DNA of 64,000 nucleotides from Paenibacillus azoreducens (GTDB lineage Bacteria > Bacillota > Bacilli > Paenibacillales > Paenibacillaceae), in the NCBI RefSeq assembly GCF_021654775.1, contig NZ_AP025343.1:3687501-3751500 (forward strand), read 5' to 3'. The first letter of the stretch is position 1, and each line of letters begins with the position of its first letter. This document shows, piece after piece, positions 1-8,677 of the stretch. The translations under genes and the position numbers were made by a program. The notes under the pieces were generated by a model. That model worked only from the letters and a program-made list of their open reading frames with translations, made no database searches and had not been told where the DNA came from.

Positions 1-509
1 ACCATAGCTCCAAACAGGAAAGCAGCTCCCAGTGAGATTTTTGTGGCGAGATATGATGTAATCGGCACACCAAAAGCGAATCCAACGGTTACTCCGGCCA
101 AAACTTGGGTGACCGCTTTGCCGCTCCTTTCGGGAGGAACAAGGCTGGCGGCGGTCGTAAGCGCAATCGAGAAAAAAATAGGATGGAAAAGAGCAGGAAC
201 AATCCGGAAAGCCAACATAACTTCGAACCTGGTAGTATAGGCGTACACAATATTAGAGATGGCGAACATAAGAATAGCGGCTAGCAAAATAACTTTTCGA
301 TTCGTACCGGATGCGAGTAACGTCAGAAATGGGCCTGAAATAGCAACAATTAAAGCAAAGGCGCTTACAAGGTACCCAGCCTGCGAGGGAGTTATATGAA
401 ATTTTTGAGTGACTTGGGGAAGAACTCCGATGATGCCCATTTCCGTTGTAATGATGCCAAATATACCCAAAGCAAGAAAAAAGATTAGCGAAGAGTGAAT
501 ATTTTTCAT
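1..509 (-). CDS. MFS efflux transporter (DHA1/AraJ-like), N-terminal part, cut by window edge
   Basis: Reads leftward from ATG at 509 with a good GGAGGCACTT ribosome site. About 169 codons are visible and the frame stays open to base 1, so the C-terminal half lies outside the window. The start of the protein contains TTEMGIIGVLPQ followed by several hydrophobic helices and the segment PPERSGKAVTQVLAGVTVG, which is the pattern of proton-driven 12-helix drug or sugar efflux permeases of the DHA1 group (known family behaviour). The substrate cannot be told. It lies downstream of, and on the same strand as, the VOC gene, but a terminator-like hairpin at 604-637 separates them. Confidence 0.85.
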   Translation of the reverse strand, partial: MKNIHSSLIFFLALGIFGIITTEMGIIGVLPQVTQKFHITPSQAGYLVSAFALIVAISGPFLTLLASGTNRKVILLAAILMFAISNIVYAYTTRFEVMLAFRIVPALFHPIFFSIALTTAASLVPPERSGKAVTQVLAGVTVGFAFGVPITSYLATKISLGAAFLFGAM

Positions 510-603
510 AGAAGTGCCTCCATTGGTTTGCGTTATATTAACTCGCCACACACCGATCATCTAAATGTATCCAGATATACCTTTTTCAGATAAAGGATAC
601 ATT

Positions 604-637
604 AAAAAAATGGCCTTCAATTGCAAGACCATTTTTT
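604..637 (-). terminator. Rho-independent terminator after the VOC gene
   Basis: A-rich arm AAAAAAATGG and T-rich arm CCATTTTTTT flank an 11-13 nt loop. Read on the minus strand the hairpin ends in a T run, ten bases past the VOC stop codon. It is symmetrical enough to work in both directions. Confidence 0.7.
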
Positions 638-646
638 TAGAATGAG

Positions 647-1111
647 TTACTGTTTGTTTGAAATTACGTTATCAAGAAACTTATCTGCGTCACTATTAAA
701 TTTCCAGGAGACTCCATACTTATCAACCAGCATTCCAAAACACGAAGACCAAGGCGTATCGGATAACGGCATGATCACATAACCACCCACAGACAAATTA
801 GAAAAGTAATTTTCCAGTGTCTGTTTATCATCATTAACGATACTAATCAGCATATTATTGCCTTTAACCAACTCGCCCATTACACTCTTCATCGAAGGTA
901 GAACATCCGACATCATGATTTTCCCGCCTGCAAATTCTACTGAAGACTCCATGATCATATTCAACTCATTTTCCGGCAACGGGTAGTTTGGATCTTGCGG
1001 GATGTCCTTAAATTTAACTTTTTTAACTCCTTTCGCATTCAAAGCCTCCGCATAAAAATCAATCGCTTGTTCTGCAACCCCATCAAAGTTTAAATAGACA
1101 ACAGCTGACAT
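647..1111 (-). CDS. VOC superfamily (PhnB-like glyoxalase fold) protein
   Basis: A 154-residue protein starting at ATG 1111 behind AAGGAGGTTTTACTTT; the same frame is open further upstream but that part overlaps the divergent regulator and has no ribosome site. The N-terminus YLNFDGVAEQAIDFYAEAL and the C-terminal PWSSCFGMLVDKYGVSWKFN are typical of PhnB/YjdN-type members of the vicinal-oxygen-chelate fold, which fold as paired beta-alpha-beta-beta-beta modules. Members include metalloenzymes and resistance proteins, but most PhnB-like ones have no proven reaction. Divergent from a WYL regulator with a dyad operator between them, so it is probably that regulator's target. Confidence 0.88.
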   Translation of the reverse strand: MSAVVYLNFDGVAEQAIDFYAEALNAKGVKKVKFKDIPQDPNYPLPENELNMIMESSVEFAGGKIMMSDVLPSMKSVMGELVKGNNMLISIVNDDKQTLENYFSNLSVGGYVIMPLSDTPWSSCFGMLVDKYGVSWKFNSDADKFLDNVISNKQ

Positions 1112-1157
1112 AAAGTAAAACCTCCTTCTTGTGATATATGTAGTATAATGAATAAGA

Positions 1158-1177
1158 GGTGACATCTGTATGTCACC
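1158..1177. promoter_or_regulatory. Perfect inverted-repeat operator between VOC and WYL regulator
   Basis: GGTGACAT-CTGT-ATGTCACC is a perfect 8-4-8 dyad in the divergent promoter region. The core TGACATCTGTATGTCA (1160-1175) matches a 16-bp site at 16387-16402 upstream of the second WYL regulator, read on the opposite strand. Probable WYL regulator binding site (inference). Confidence 0.65.
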
Positions 1178-1211
1178 GTTTAAAAATAAATGCAGAATAG
1201 AAGGAGAACAT

Positions 1212-2123
1212 ATGGAAAAGGTTGAGAGATTAATATCCATCATCATGATATTGCTGAAAAAGGATGTTGTTTCAACCACAGAATTCGCACAATTATTTGA
1301 CGTTTCCAAAAGAACGATTCTTCGAGATATGGAAACACTAAGTTTATCAAACATTCCTATCTATGCTGTCAATGGAGTCAACGGCGGCTACGGTATTATG
1401 GATGAATACAAGGTGGATAAACGTCTTTTAAGCAGCTCCGACCTAGAGAATATATTAACTGCGCTCGGCGGATTGGAACAAATCCTAATTAGTGAAGAAG
1501 TTGAAGTGACGATTAAAAAAATAGAAGCCATGGTTAGCCCATTAGCTTCGAAAGGTTCAATCCAACTGTCATTTTATGATTGGGAGGGCCGGTCTGAAAT
1601 TCTTCAAACCTTGAAGACATGTCAGGAAGCAATATTAGCGAGAAGGTTCATTTCATTTGATTATATTGATAAAAATGGCATGGTAACGAATAGAACGGTC
1701 GAGCCATATCAGCTCCATTTTAGTGAAACGAGTTGGTATTTGAAAGGATTCTGTTTGCATCGTAAGAGATATAGAACTTTTAAATTATCCCGGATTGATC
1801 ATCTTCATATAGATGAAAAGACATTTAACCCTAGAGATTATTTATCGGAACAAAAACTTGAAGCAAGTTATCAACCGGAACTAGTCGCTGTAAAGGCGTT
1901 GATCTCGCCCAGCATAAAAGATCATTTCATTGAAAGGTACGGTCGGAAGAGTATCGAAGACTATAGTTCTGAACTTTTCTTGGCAACAATCTATGTTCCT
2001 CAAAACAGTATAGGGTTTCAATTTTTAGCTAGTTTCGGTACAAATCTAGAAATAGTAGAGCCCAAAACATATGTCGAAGACTTTCGGGATTATTTAAATA
2101 AAATGATAGAGAAATATTCTTAA
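1212..2123 (+). CDS. YafY-type helix-turn-helix/WYL transcriptional regulator
   Basis: A 303-residue protein. ATG at 1212 follows AAGGAGAACAT; an in-frame ATG at 1170 lies inside the operator dyad and has no ribosome site. N-terminal HTH_11 domain (about residues 3-60, ...SKRTILRDMETLSLSNIPIY...), then a WYL domain (about 130-210) with YQLHFSETSWYLKGFC and RTFKLSRI, and a WCX-like C-terminal part. WYL domains sense ligands, often nucleic acid derived, in many regulators. Divergent from the VOC gene and sharing an operator with it, it probably controls both. It is closely similar in layout to the regulator at 15442-16365. Confidence 0.9.
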   Translation: MEKVERLISIIMILLKKDVVSTTEFAQLFDVSKRTILRDMETLSLSNIPIYAVNGVNGGYGIMDEYKVDKRLLSSSDLENILTALGGLEQILISEEVEVTIKKIEAMVSPLASKGSIQLSFYDWEGRSEILQTLKTCQEAILARRFISFDYIDKNGMVTNRTVEPYQLHFSETSWYLKGFCLHRKRYRTFKLSRIDHLHIDEKTFNPRDYLSEQKLEASYQPELVAVKALISPSIKDHFIERYGRKSIEDYSSELFLATIYVPQNSIGFQFLASFGTNLEIVEPKTYVEDFRDYLNKMIEKYS

Positions 2124-2174
2124 AAGACCCCGTTTAACCTTAAAATATTGGCAGGACCCCTAATTGAAAAAAAC

Positions 2175-2210
2175 AACATCCCATTTCTCTGTTGGTGAGA
2201 GTGGGATGTT
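2175..2210 (-). terminator. Terminator of the amino-acid permease gene
   Basis: AACATCCCA and TGGGATGTT pair around an 18-nt loop that itself can pair (TCTC/GAGA). On the minus strand the stem is followed by a run of seven T. It lies 33 bases past the permease stop and may also stop the convergent WYL gene. Confidence 0.75.
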
Positions 2211-2242
2211 TATTGGTTTAATCAAATGGATATTTTGCCAAT

Positions 2243-3634
2243 TCATTTTTTGCTATTTTCATGATTTGATTGCGTACTTATTGGAACGGCCTTTCCAATC
2301 CCAAAAGCGTAATAACTAATCACAACAATAGCTAAGAAAACAATGCCGATAATCAGGGGGATGCGCGTATCATTGTTCATCCACATGCCTGCCAGTACCA
2401 TAAGCAAAAAGGCGATGGTCAGATAGTTTGTCACTGGGGCGAAAGGCATTTTGAACGGATGATGAGTTAGTGTATCCCCCTTGATTTTTCTGAATTTGAT
2501 TTGACTGATTAGAATGACAAACCACGGCACCATACCGGGAAGTACGCTGGCACTGTACACGTGCACAAACAGATTTTCCGGTGCAATATAACTTAAGATT
2601 ACGCCAATGCCTAATCCCACGAGCACGCCAATTGTTCCCAGCAGGGGCACTCCGCTATGGGACAGTTTCGTAAATATCTTCGGTGCCTGTCCATTGACTC
2701 CTAATGTATAAAGCATGCGTCCTGCGCTATAAATCCCGCTATTACAACCCGACATGGCAGAGGTGATGACGACAAAGTTGATGATCCCCGCCGCTGCAGT
2801 AATGCCGACTTTAGCAAATGTTGCAACGAACGGGCTCCCGATGGCTTGCAATTGATTCCAAGGGTAGACCGTTACAATCACAAAAATCGCGCCAATATAG
2901 AAGATCAAAATCCGCCATATAATACTTTGGGTCGCCCTCATTAACGTTTTTTGCGGGTTTTTTGCCTCACCTGCTGTAATCCCGATCAGTTCGACACCTT
3001 GGTAGGCCGCAGTCACCAGCGAGAGAGCAAAGAAAAAGCCCGACCATCCACCGGTAAAAAAGCCTCCATGCTGCCATAAGTTGGAAAATCCGATCGCATT
3101 CCCGCCGTTGCCAATTCCGAAGAAAATCAGGCCAAATCCCGCAACGATCATCAATACGATGGTTACGATTTTAATCATCGCAAACCAAAACTCAAATTCG
3201 CCAAATGATTTCACAGAAAATAGGTTGGCTGCGCCGAGAATCACCATGGCGATGATCCCTGGAATCCAAGCAGGCAAATCCGGGAACCAGTACTTCATAT
3301 ATGTCCCAACGGCAATGATCTCCGCCATCCCGACAATAACCCATTGAAACCAGTTGCTCCAAGCCGTCATATACCCTGCCAAAGGATGAATGTACTTATG
3401 GCCGAAGGTCGCAAATGACCCCGTGCTTGGTTCTACGTACTGCATTTCTCCCATTGCGCGCATGATGAAAAATATAAAAATCCCCACAATTGCATACGCA
3501 AGCATCACCGATGGACCCGTCCATTTGATCGTGCTTGCAGAGCCCATAAATAACCCGACACCAATTGTGCCGCCCAAAGCAATCATCTGAATATGACGGG
3601 CTCCGAGCCCCCTCTTTAATTCATTGTTTTCCAT
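2243..3634 (-). CDS. Amino-acid permease, AAT/APC family
   Basis: A 463-residue integral membrane protein starting at ATG 3634 behind AGAGGGGGAAACTGCA. The N-terminus [20 protein letters not shown] with GLFMGSA is the signature of the amino acid-polyamine-organocation superfamily, AAT subgroup (relatives of GABA, proline, serine/threonine and aromatic amino-acid permeases). About twelve hydrophobic segments; the motif [20 protein letters not shown] in the middle is characteristic. Substrate specificity is not readable. It stands alone between two terminators and is divergent from the TetR gene; a catabolite-repression-like site lies about 95 bp upstream. Confidence 0.92.
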   Translation of the reverse strand: MENNELKRGLGARHIQMIALGGTIGVGLFMGSASTIKWTGPSVMLAYAIVGIFIFFIMRAMGEMQYVEPSTGSFATFGHKYIHPLAGYMTAWSNWFQWVIVGMAEIIAVGTYMKYWFPDLPAWIPGIIAMVILGAANLFSVKSFGEFEFWFAMIKIVTIVLMIVAGFGLIFFGIGNGGNAIGFSNLWQHGGFFTGGWSGFFFALSLVTAAYQGVELIGITAGEAKNPQKTLMRATQSIIWRILIFYIGAIFVIVTVYPWNQLQAIGSPFVATFAKVGITAAAGIINFVVITSAMSGCNSGIYSAGRMLYTLGVNGQAPKIFTKLSHSGVPLLGTIGVLVGLGIGVILSYIAPENLFVHVYSASVLPGMVPWFVILISQIKFRKIKGDTLTHHPFKMPFAPVTNYLTIAFLLMVLAGMWMNNDTRIPLIIGIVFLAIVVISYYAFGIGKAVPISTQSNHENSKK

Positions 3635-3725
3635 TGCAGTTTCCCCCTCTGCTACTTTTCTTTTAGGTGTTCATTTGAACAAGTTGCAGAATCTCACAAT
3701 GATAAAGTAGACGCCAATTTTATTT

Positions 3726-3739
3726 TGTAAGCGCTAATC
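3726..3739. promoter_or_regulatory. Possible cre (CcpA) site upstream of the permease
   Basis: TGTAAGCGCTAATC matches 12 of 14 positions of the catabolite-responsive element consensus TGWAANCGNTNWCA; the last two bases differ. It would fit carbon control of amino-acid uptake, but single degenerate sites occur by chance. Confidence 0.3.
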
Positions 3740-3887
3740 TTATTTTAGTATCTAGTTTCTATGAAAACAATGATATTCATTTGGTAAACTACAAAGGGAC
3801 AGCTTGTGTCCGCTGGAATCCATCTTCATAATAAATGTATTGTCCCGTAAATTCATTTTTCACTCCCTGTCGGAAAGGATGCCCATC

Positions 3888-4415
3888 ATGACCAGGAATT
3901 CAAATATACGCACAAAGCGCGATATTACCAATGCATTTATGGAACTGCTAGAGACAAAGAGTTTTTCATCCATTACAATCTATGATATTTGCGAAAAATC
4001 GCTTATCCACCGCAGTACCTTCTATCGTTACTATGAAGACAAGTACGATTTGCTTAGCCAAGTGACAACCAGTATTGGAAATGATCTTTTTCAGAATGTG
4101 AATAGTAATCACGAGTCGTCACATGCCTTCTATGAACAAATACTGGATTATGTAGATGAACACAAACAACCGTTTCTTAACATTACGAATGATGTATACA
4201 ATGAATTGGTCAAAATAGGAAGCAGATTTTTGATGGAAAATTCAAAAGTAATGGATGATCCGATCTCCAAAAAAATTCGCCATTCCAACTACTCCAAGCT
4301 TGCATGCGACTTTTACATGAGTGGCCTGATCGAGATATTTAAGAATTGGGTTGATGGAAATTACAAAATTTCGAAACAAGAATTAACTGAAACGCTCCAG
4401 AAATTAATGGAATAA
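3888..4415 (+). CDS. TetR family transcriptional regulator
   Basis: 175 residues from ATG 3888, which follows GGAAAGGATGCCCATC; earlier in-frame starts lack proper spacing. The N-terminal helix-turn-helix reads TKRDITNAFMELLETKSF then ITIYDICEKSLIHRSTFYRY, the classical TetR pattern ending with the FYRYYEDK recognition-helix segment. The C-terminal part (about 60-175) is a helical ligand/dimer domain resembling TetR_C_7 types. It lies directly upstream of and co-directional with an MMPL transporter, a very common repressor/exporter pairing, so it probably represses that gene. Confidence 0.92.
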   Translation: MTRNSNIRTKRDITNAFMELLETKSFSSITIYDICEKSLIHRSTFYRYYEDKYDLLSQVTTSIGNDLFQNVNSNHESSHAFYEQILDYVDEHKQPFLNITNDVYNELVKIGSRFLMENSKVMDDPISKKIRHSNYSKLACDFYMSGLIEIFKNWVDGNYKISKQELTETLQKLME

Positions 4416-4427
4416 CAACACAATTTG

Positions 4428-4472
4428 CGACAAATGTCTCATTTTGAATCATATATCTCAAATTGAATGTCG
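4428..4472. promoter_or_regulatory. Imperfect inverted repeat before the MMPL gene, candidate TetR operator
   Basis: CGACA at 4428 and TGTCG at the right end flank two half-sites ATTTTGA and TCAAATT around a central TCATATATC. The symmetry is imperfect. Its position between the TetR stop and the transporter start suggests an operator, but this is inference only. Confidence 0.25.
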
Positions 4473-4528
4473 TATCCCCACTGCCCCTCTGCTATATTCG
4501 TCATACACTAATGAAGGGGGAGCATGAG

Positions 4529-7129
4529 TTGGAGAGATTATTTACAAAATTCGGAGATTTCATCATACGACGTTCCAAACTCACGATCATCGTGATCACG
4601 ATATTGACCGTGTTTTGTTCTTTAGGTCTTCCGAAGCTTGAGATGCAAATGGGCAACAATGTATTCGTAAATGAAGCGTCTGATGTATTCAAACGCACGA
4701 CAACCTATCAGGAGCAATTTGGCGGGGAATCGATCTTCATCATGATCAGCGGCGATCCGAAAGTTCTCATCTCTCAAAGAACTTCACAGGAAATCGTTCG
4801 CTTCGCCCAGAAAGCCGGTCAAATCGAGGATATTACAGGCAGCATGCACTATATTAGCTTAATGAATGAAATGCTTGCTATGGAGCATCCTTCCCTGCCT
4901 TTGGGTGAAGATGAAGCGAGTCGTTCAAAGCTGCTTAACACGATCATGGCTGCCATCAGCGAGCAGGATCAGCGGTCCATTCAGCAATCCATGATGAAGA
5001 ACTTAACAGATCAGCAGCGAACAGATCTGCAAAATTACACGCTCAGCCAATTAACAAAGAATCAACAACAACAGCTCGCGGCAAAAATGGCCAATCTTGG
5101 TGAGAAGAATACTGTTGGACAGCAAAACGCCATTCTAAACGGTCTTCTTACCAAACAGCAAAACGATGCGATTGCGATCTACGCTCAAGGCTTGCTTACG
5201 CCGCAGCAACAATCGGCTATGGCCAGCCAAGTAGTTCAAGCATTGCCTGCTGTGCAAGATATGGATGACAATTTGCTGCAGCAGCTCGTATTTTCAGATA
5301 AGGGGAAAATTCCTTCTCAACTTATGACTATGATCCCCGATAATGGCAAACATATTTTAATCGTACTGAATACATCCAAAAATACAGACATCCTCACCTA
5401 TTCACGTATCAATCGAGAACTCAATCAACTGATTGATAGCAGCAATTTCGAATCGAAGATTACCGTCAAAGCCGGCGGCATGCCGGTCGTTCTAGGCGAG
5501 GTGAAGGATGAAGTAATATCCACCATGGCAATCATGCTTGCAATAGCCGTGGTATTAATGATTGTCGTGTTATTCCTTGTCTTCCCGGTTCGCCGAAGGG
5601 TTTTGTCGCTCGCATTCGTATTAGTTGGTTTAATATGGACGTTCGGATTTATGGGGTGGGCCGGTCTCCCGATCACAGTTGCCACCATGGCTACACTGCC
5701 CATCATCATTGGACTGGGAACCGACTTCGGCGTTCAATTCCACAATAGATATGAAGAGGAACTGAAAATTAGCAATTATAATGCGACAGCAGCCGTTGCG
5801 AAATCCATCAAGCATATGGGGCCGTCCGTTGGTATTGCCGTATTTATTATGTCCTTAAGCTTTTTAACGATGCTGCTGTCCAAAGCTCCGATGATGCAGC
5901 AATTCGGCTTAACGTTAGCGATTGGTGTCATGTTCTGCTATATCATAGAGATCTGTCTGCTGTTCTCGACCTTTCATTTACTGGATCATAAGCATACGAA
6001 ACCAGTGAAATCAGTAAAAGATAGTACGTGGCTATCGCGATTTCTCGAAAAATATACCCATTGGGTGGGCAAAATGCCTGTTCCCATTATACTCGTGGCT
6101 TTGATTCTATCTGTCATCGGCTTCTCCACGGAGTCATCTATACCGACAGAAACGAACTTGATGAAAATGATCCCGCAGGATTTGAAGGCATTGAAAGATA
6201 CAAATTCCCTGCAAGACGTTGTAGGCTCTACAATTTATATTACGTATTTGGTCGAAGCGAAAGATGTAACCGATCCGGATACGTTGAATTGGATGAATCG
6301 CTTTGAAAACAAGGTTGTGACTCAATATAAAGATGTGGAAGGAGTAACTAGCTTACCAAAGCTCATGCTTCAAATGAATGGAAATCGCGATTTACCCAAT
6401 GACCAAAAAGAAATTGCGAATCTAATTGAGCAGATGCCTCCTACTCTGCTGAAATCTATCGTTACTACAAACAAGCATTATGCGACGATCCAGTTTAAAA
6501 TAAATAAAGATTTGGCATCGTCTGAGCAGTTGGCGCTAATGAATACCATTACACAACATATTGATGCCAGCGACGGGATTAAGGTGAGCCCAGTTGGTAC
6601 TCAAGTCATGATGCTGCATGGGATAGATAATGTGAGTGCGAATCATAACTTAATCACGATTACAGGTTTATCGATTATTTTCATAGGTTTATTATTGGTC
6701 TATAGACGTTTGAAATACGCCCTTTATTCTTTACTGCCTATTGTCTTAGTCCTTGGATTTTCGCCAGGTACCCTGCATGTATTGGACCTATCCTATAACC
6801 CGCTTACAATTGCGCTAAGCTGTTTAGTCCTAGGCATAGGAACCGAATTCACAATTCTGATCATGGAAAGATATCGAGAAGAAAAATCGAAAGGATTATC
6901 TACAAAAGAAGCGATAACCGTATCCTTATCCAAAGTTGGGCAAGCGATTACTGTATCCGGCCTAACCGTTATGATCGGGTTCTCTACTTTACTATTTGTA
7001 AGCTTCCCTGTACTCCGATCATTTGGGATAACAACGGTTATCGACACACTGTATTCCTTGATCTGTGCCATAACGATCTTACCTGCTATCATCATTTTAT
7101 TTCGCAAAAAGAAAAGATCTAAACGGTGA
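4529..7129 (+). CDS. MMPL/RND-family transporter (YdfJ-like)
   Basis: About 866 residues. I choose TTG 4529 (LERLFTKFGDFIIRRSK) because AAGGGGGAG lies six bases before it; ATG 4511 is an alternative. One N-terminal helix, a long extracytoplasmic loop (about 45-320), a bundle of five helices with GTDFGVQFHNRYEEE, a second loop and a second bundle with LGIGTEFTILIMERYREE. These Asp/Glu-bearing helix-4 motifs are the proton-relay region of RND/MMPL transporters, which export lipids or amphiphilic drugs. The first loop holds an unusual Gln-rich set of imperfect repeats (LTxxQQ) between about residues 150 and 250. Probably repressed by the upstream TetR protein. Confidence 0.9.
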   Translation: MERLFTKFGDFIIRRSKLTIIVITILTVFCSLGLPKLEMQMGNNVFVNEASDVFKRTTTYQEQFGGESIFIMISGDPKVLISQRTSQEIVRFAQKAGQIEDITGSMHYISLMNEMLAMEHPSLPLGEDEASRSKLLNTIMAAISEQDQRSIQQSMMKNLTDQQRTDLQNYTLSQLTKNQQQQLAAKMANLGEKNTVGQQNAILNGLLTKQQNDAIAIYAQGLLTPQQQSAMASQVVQALPAVQDMDDNLLQQLVFSDKGKIPSQLMTMIPDNGKHILIVLNTSKNTDILTYSRINRELNQLIDSSNFESKITVKAGGMPVVLGEVKDEVISTMAIMLAIAVVLMIVVLFLVFPVRRRVLSLAFVLVGLIWTFGFMGWAGLPITVATMATLPIIIGLGTDFGVQFHNRYEEELKISNYNATAAVAKSIKHMGPSVGIAVFIMSLSFLTMLLSKAPMMQQFGLTLAIGVMFCYIIEICLLFSTFHLLDHKHTKPVKSVKDSTWLSRFLEKYTHWVGKMPVPIILVALILSVIGFSTESSIPTETNLMKMIPQDLKALKDTNSLQDVVGSTIYITYLVEAKDVTDPDTLNWMNRFENKVVTQYKDVEGVTSLPKLMLQMNGNRDLPNDQKEIANLIEQMPPTLLKSIVTTNKHYATIQFKINKDLASSEQLALMNTITQHIDASDGIKVSPVGTQVMMLHGIDNVSANHNLITITGLSIIFIGLLLVYRRLKYALYSLLPIVLVLGFSPGTLHVLDLSYNPLTIALSCLVLGIGTEFTILIMERYREEKSKGLSTKEAITVSLSKVGQAITVSGLTVMIGFSTLLFVSFPVLRSFGITTVIDTLYSLICAITILPAIIILFRKKKRSKR

Positions 7130-7210
7130 TGAAGTAAATAAAAACTATTACAGATTGTCCCATTTACCCATTCGTAGTTTACAATATAAATATCGATTAA
7201 CAAAATTTAA

Positions 7211-7240
7211 AGAGGCGGCTTATCGTAGCCGCCTCTTTTT
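7211..7240 (+). terminator. Rho-independent terminator after the MMPL gene
   Basis: A perfect ten-base stem AGAGGCGGCT / AGCCGCCTCT with a six-base loop, followed by TTTTT. It is 80 bases past the MMPL stop codon. Confidence 0.92.
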
Positions 7241-7243
7241 GAA

Positions 7244-7357
7244 GATTATAGAATTTATAAATTTTCTTGCTACGCTGAACAATTCTATAATCGCAAGAAA
7301 AACATCCGCTAAATGCGGTCTGTCTTCCTAGAAAGTACGTCGATAGACGTTTTTCTT
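7244..7357. repeat. Interleaved inverted repeats, possible structured RNA or element end
   Basis: Two perfect inverted repeats cross each other: GATTATAGAATT (7244-7255) with AATTCTATAATC (7281-7292), and TTTTCTTGC (7262-7270) with GCAAGAAAA (7293-7301). That order is a pseudoknot topology if both form in RNA. The second right arm also overlaps AAGAAAAAC (7295-7303), which can pair instead with GTTTTTCTT (7349-7357) next to a small ACGTC-GATA-GACGT hairpin. No gene is seen in it. It could be a small RNA, or the end of a mobile element. Confidence 0.4.
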
Positions 7358-7371
7358 ATTTGCATTATCAA

Positions 7372-7455
7372 CTAATTGTCCATGACCATAAACATCCCTG
7401 TCATTCCAGGCGAATGGTCTTTGAATCCGAATGTTTCGTAAAACTTATCTTTTCC
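7372..7455 (-). pseudogene. C-terminal relic of a GNAT-type acetyltransferase
   Basis: The minus strand encodes KFYETFGFKDHSPGMTGMFM then VMDN and a stop at 7372-7374. This is the usual C-terminal pattern of GNAT N-acetyltransferases (x-FYxxxGF). Just upstream the frame hits a stop and no start is present, so only the end of the gene survives. Confidence 0.5.
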
Positions 7456-7493
7456 TTATGATGCGATTTGATACAAAAAGCTGAATTTAAACC

Positions 7494-7916
7494 TTAACCC
7501 AAAAAAGCAATAGAGCGTTTTACTTTTCTTGCAAAATCAACGGGATTATCGATCGATTCCCAGTGAATATACATAAGACGAGGTTCCTCAAACAGCCAGT
7601 GATTATGAACAGCCGTTACTTTAATCCCGTTTTTTCGAAGATTTGACAGTAATCGATTCACTTGGTTTTGGAAGAGAGCCGTTTCCCCTAAACAGAGTGC
7701 GCGTCCTGAACTGTCCAATGATTCAAACGAGAACAGCTGATAACGGATCAATGGGGATGTGGTACGTTTTCCTAAAACAGATGCTCTAAATTTCCTATTT
7801 CTGGTAACGAAACAAACCGGACCTTTTGTAATGGAATGCTCTGTTCCACCTAAAATGGTTGAAAATTGATTACATAGTTTTATAAAGCGGGGACTTGCTT
7901 TAGCTTGTTCAGACAT
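7494..7916 (-). CDS. DUF1259 (LppY/LpqO-like) protein, copy B
   Basis: 140 residues from ATG 7916 behind AAAGGATGATAATGT. The C-terminal segment AVHNHWLFEEPRLMYIHWES is the hallmark of the DUF1259/LppY-LpqO family, whose His-rich motif suggests a metal or small-ligand site but whose function is unknown to me. No signal peptide is seen, unlike the mycobacterial lipoproteins. It is a tandem paralogue of the gene at 7968-8387 (aligned by eye, more than half of the residues identical) and follows it on the same strand 51 bases on, so the two probably share a transcript that starts upstream of 8387. Confidence 0.75.
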   Translation of the reverse strand: MSEQAKASPRFIKLCNQFSTILGGTEHSITKGPVCFVTRNRKFRASVLGKRTTSPLIRYQLFSFESLDSSGRALCLGETALFQNQVNRLLSNLRKNGIKVTAVHNHWLFEEPRLMYIHWESIDNPVDFARKVKRSIAFLG

Positions 7917-7967
7917 ACATTATCATCCTTTCATTAAATGATCGTTACACCTTCAATTCGGGCCGCA

Positions 7968-8387
7968 TCAACCTAAGAATGCGATGGATTCTTTGGTTCT
8001 TCTAGCAAACACGACAGGATTCATAGTGGCTTCCCAATGCATATACATTAACCGGGGGTTTTCATTTAGCCAGTGATTATGGACCGCAGTCACTTTAATC
8101 CCGCGTTTACGAAGATTCGATATCAGTCGATTAACCTGATTTTGGTGTACGGCAGTCTCACCCAAACAAAGCGCGCGACCCGACTTATCAAGAGATTCAA
8201 ACGAAAACATTTGCATTTGGACTAATGGGGAACGCGTTCTTCTTCCCAAGATCGTTTCCCTTAGGTTCGTCATCCGCGTGACAAAACAAACCGGACCTTC
8301 ATCAACCTCCGATACGCCGCCTAATATTCTTCCAAATTGAGTACAAAGCTTTTTGAATTGTGGGCTTACCTTCACTTGTTGTGCCAT
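7968..8387 (-). CDS. DUF1259 (LppY/LpqO-like) protein, copy A
   Basis: 139 residues from ATG 8387, directly behind GGGAGGATTTAT; an in-frame ATG at 8408 is too early. It carries the same family motif as its neighbour (AVHNHWLNENPRLMYMHWEA) and the preceding RGIKVT strand, plus a shared GRALCLGETAVHQNQVNRLI block. It is the first gene of the pair and so has the better-placed promoter. Function unknown; the retained HNHW and HWE motifs in both copies argue that both are still under selection. Confidence 0.75.
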   Translation of the reverse strand: MAQQVKVSPQFKKLCTQFGRILGGVSEVDEGPVCFVTRMTNLRETILGRRTRSPLVQMQMFSFESLDKSGRALCLGETAVHQNQVNRLISNLRKRGIKVTAVHNHWLNENPRLMYMHWEATMNPVVFARRTKESIAFLG

Positions 8388-8607
8388 ATAAATCCTCCCT
8401 TTCATCATGTTCGGTTTATCCTATGACGAAAGATATAAACGGACTTGGATGACTATTCATATTATAAAAACTATTTGTAAAAGAGCCTAAGCGGAATACA
8501 GCTCTATTTAGAGATTTGCTCGTCAGTGTACCTTTATTTAATAAGGGGACTAGTCATTTGGGACCAGAAGATAGAGTCGCATTCTTCCCGGTTTGATGAG
8601 CAGGTCT

Positions 8608-8630
8608 GGTGCAGAAATAGGCACCTTTTT
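8608..8630 (+). terminator. Terminator-like hairpin in the leader of the GMC oxidoreductase gene
   Basis: GGTGC-AGAAATAG-GCACC followed by five T, 48 bases before the start codon of the next gene on the same strand. With no gene upstream on this strand within 1 kb, it may end a short leader or small RNA. Confidence 0.4.
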
Positions 8631-8677
8631 CAGAACGACATAATATTCTACATTAGTTTACTAAAGGGAGAGCCCTA

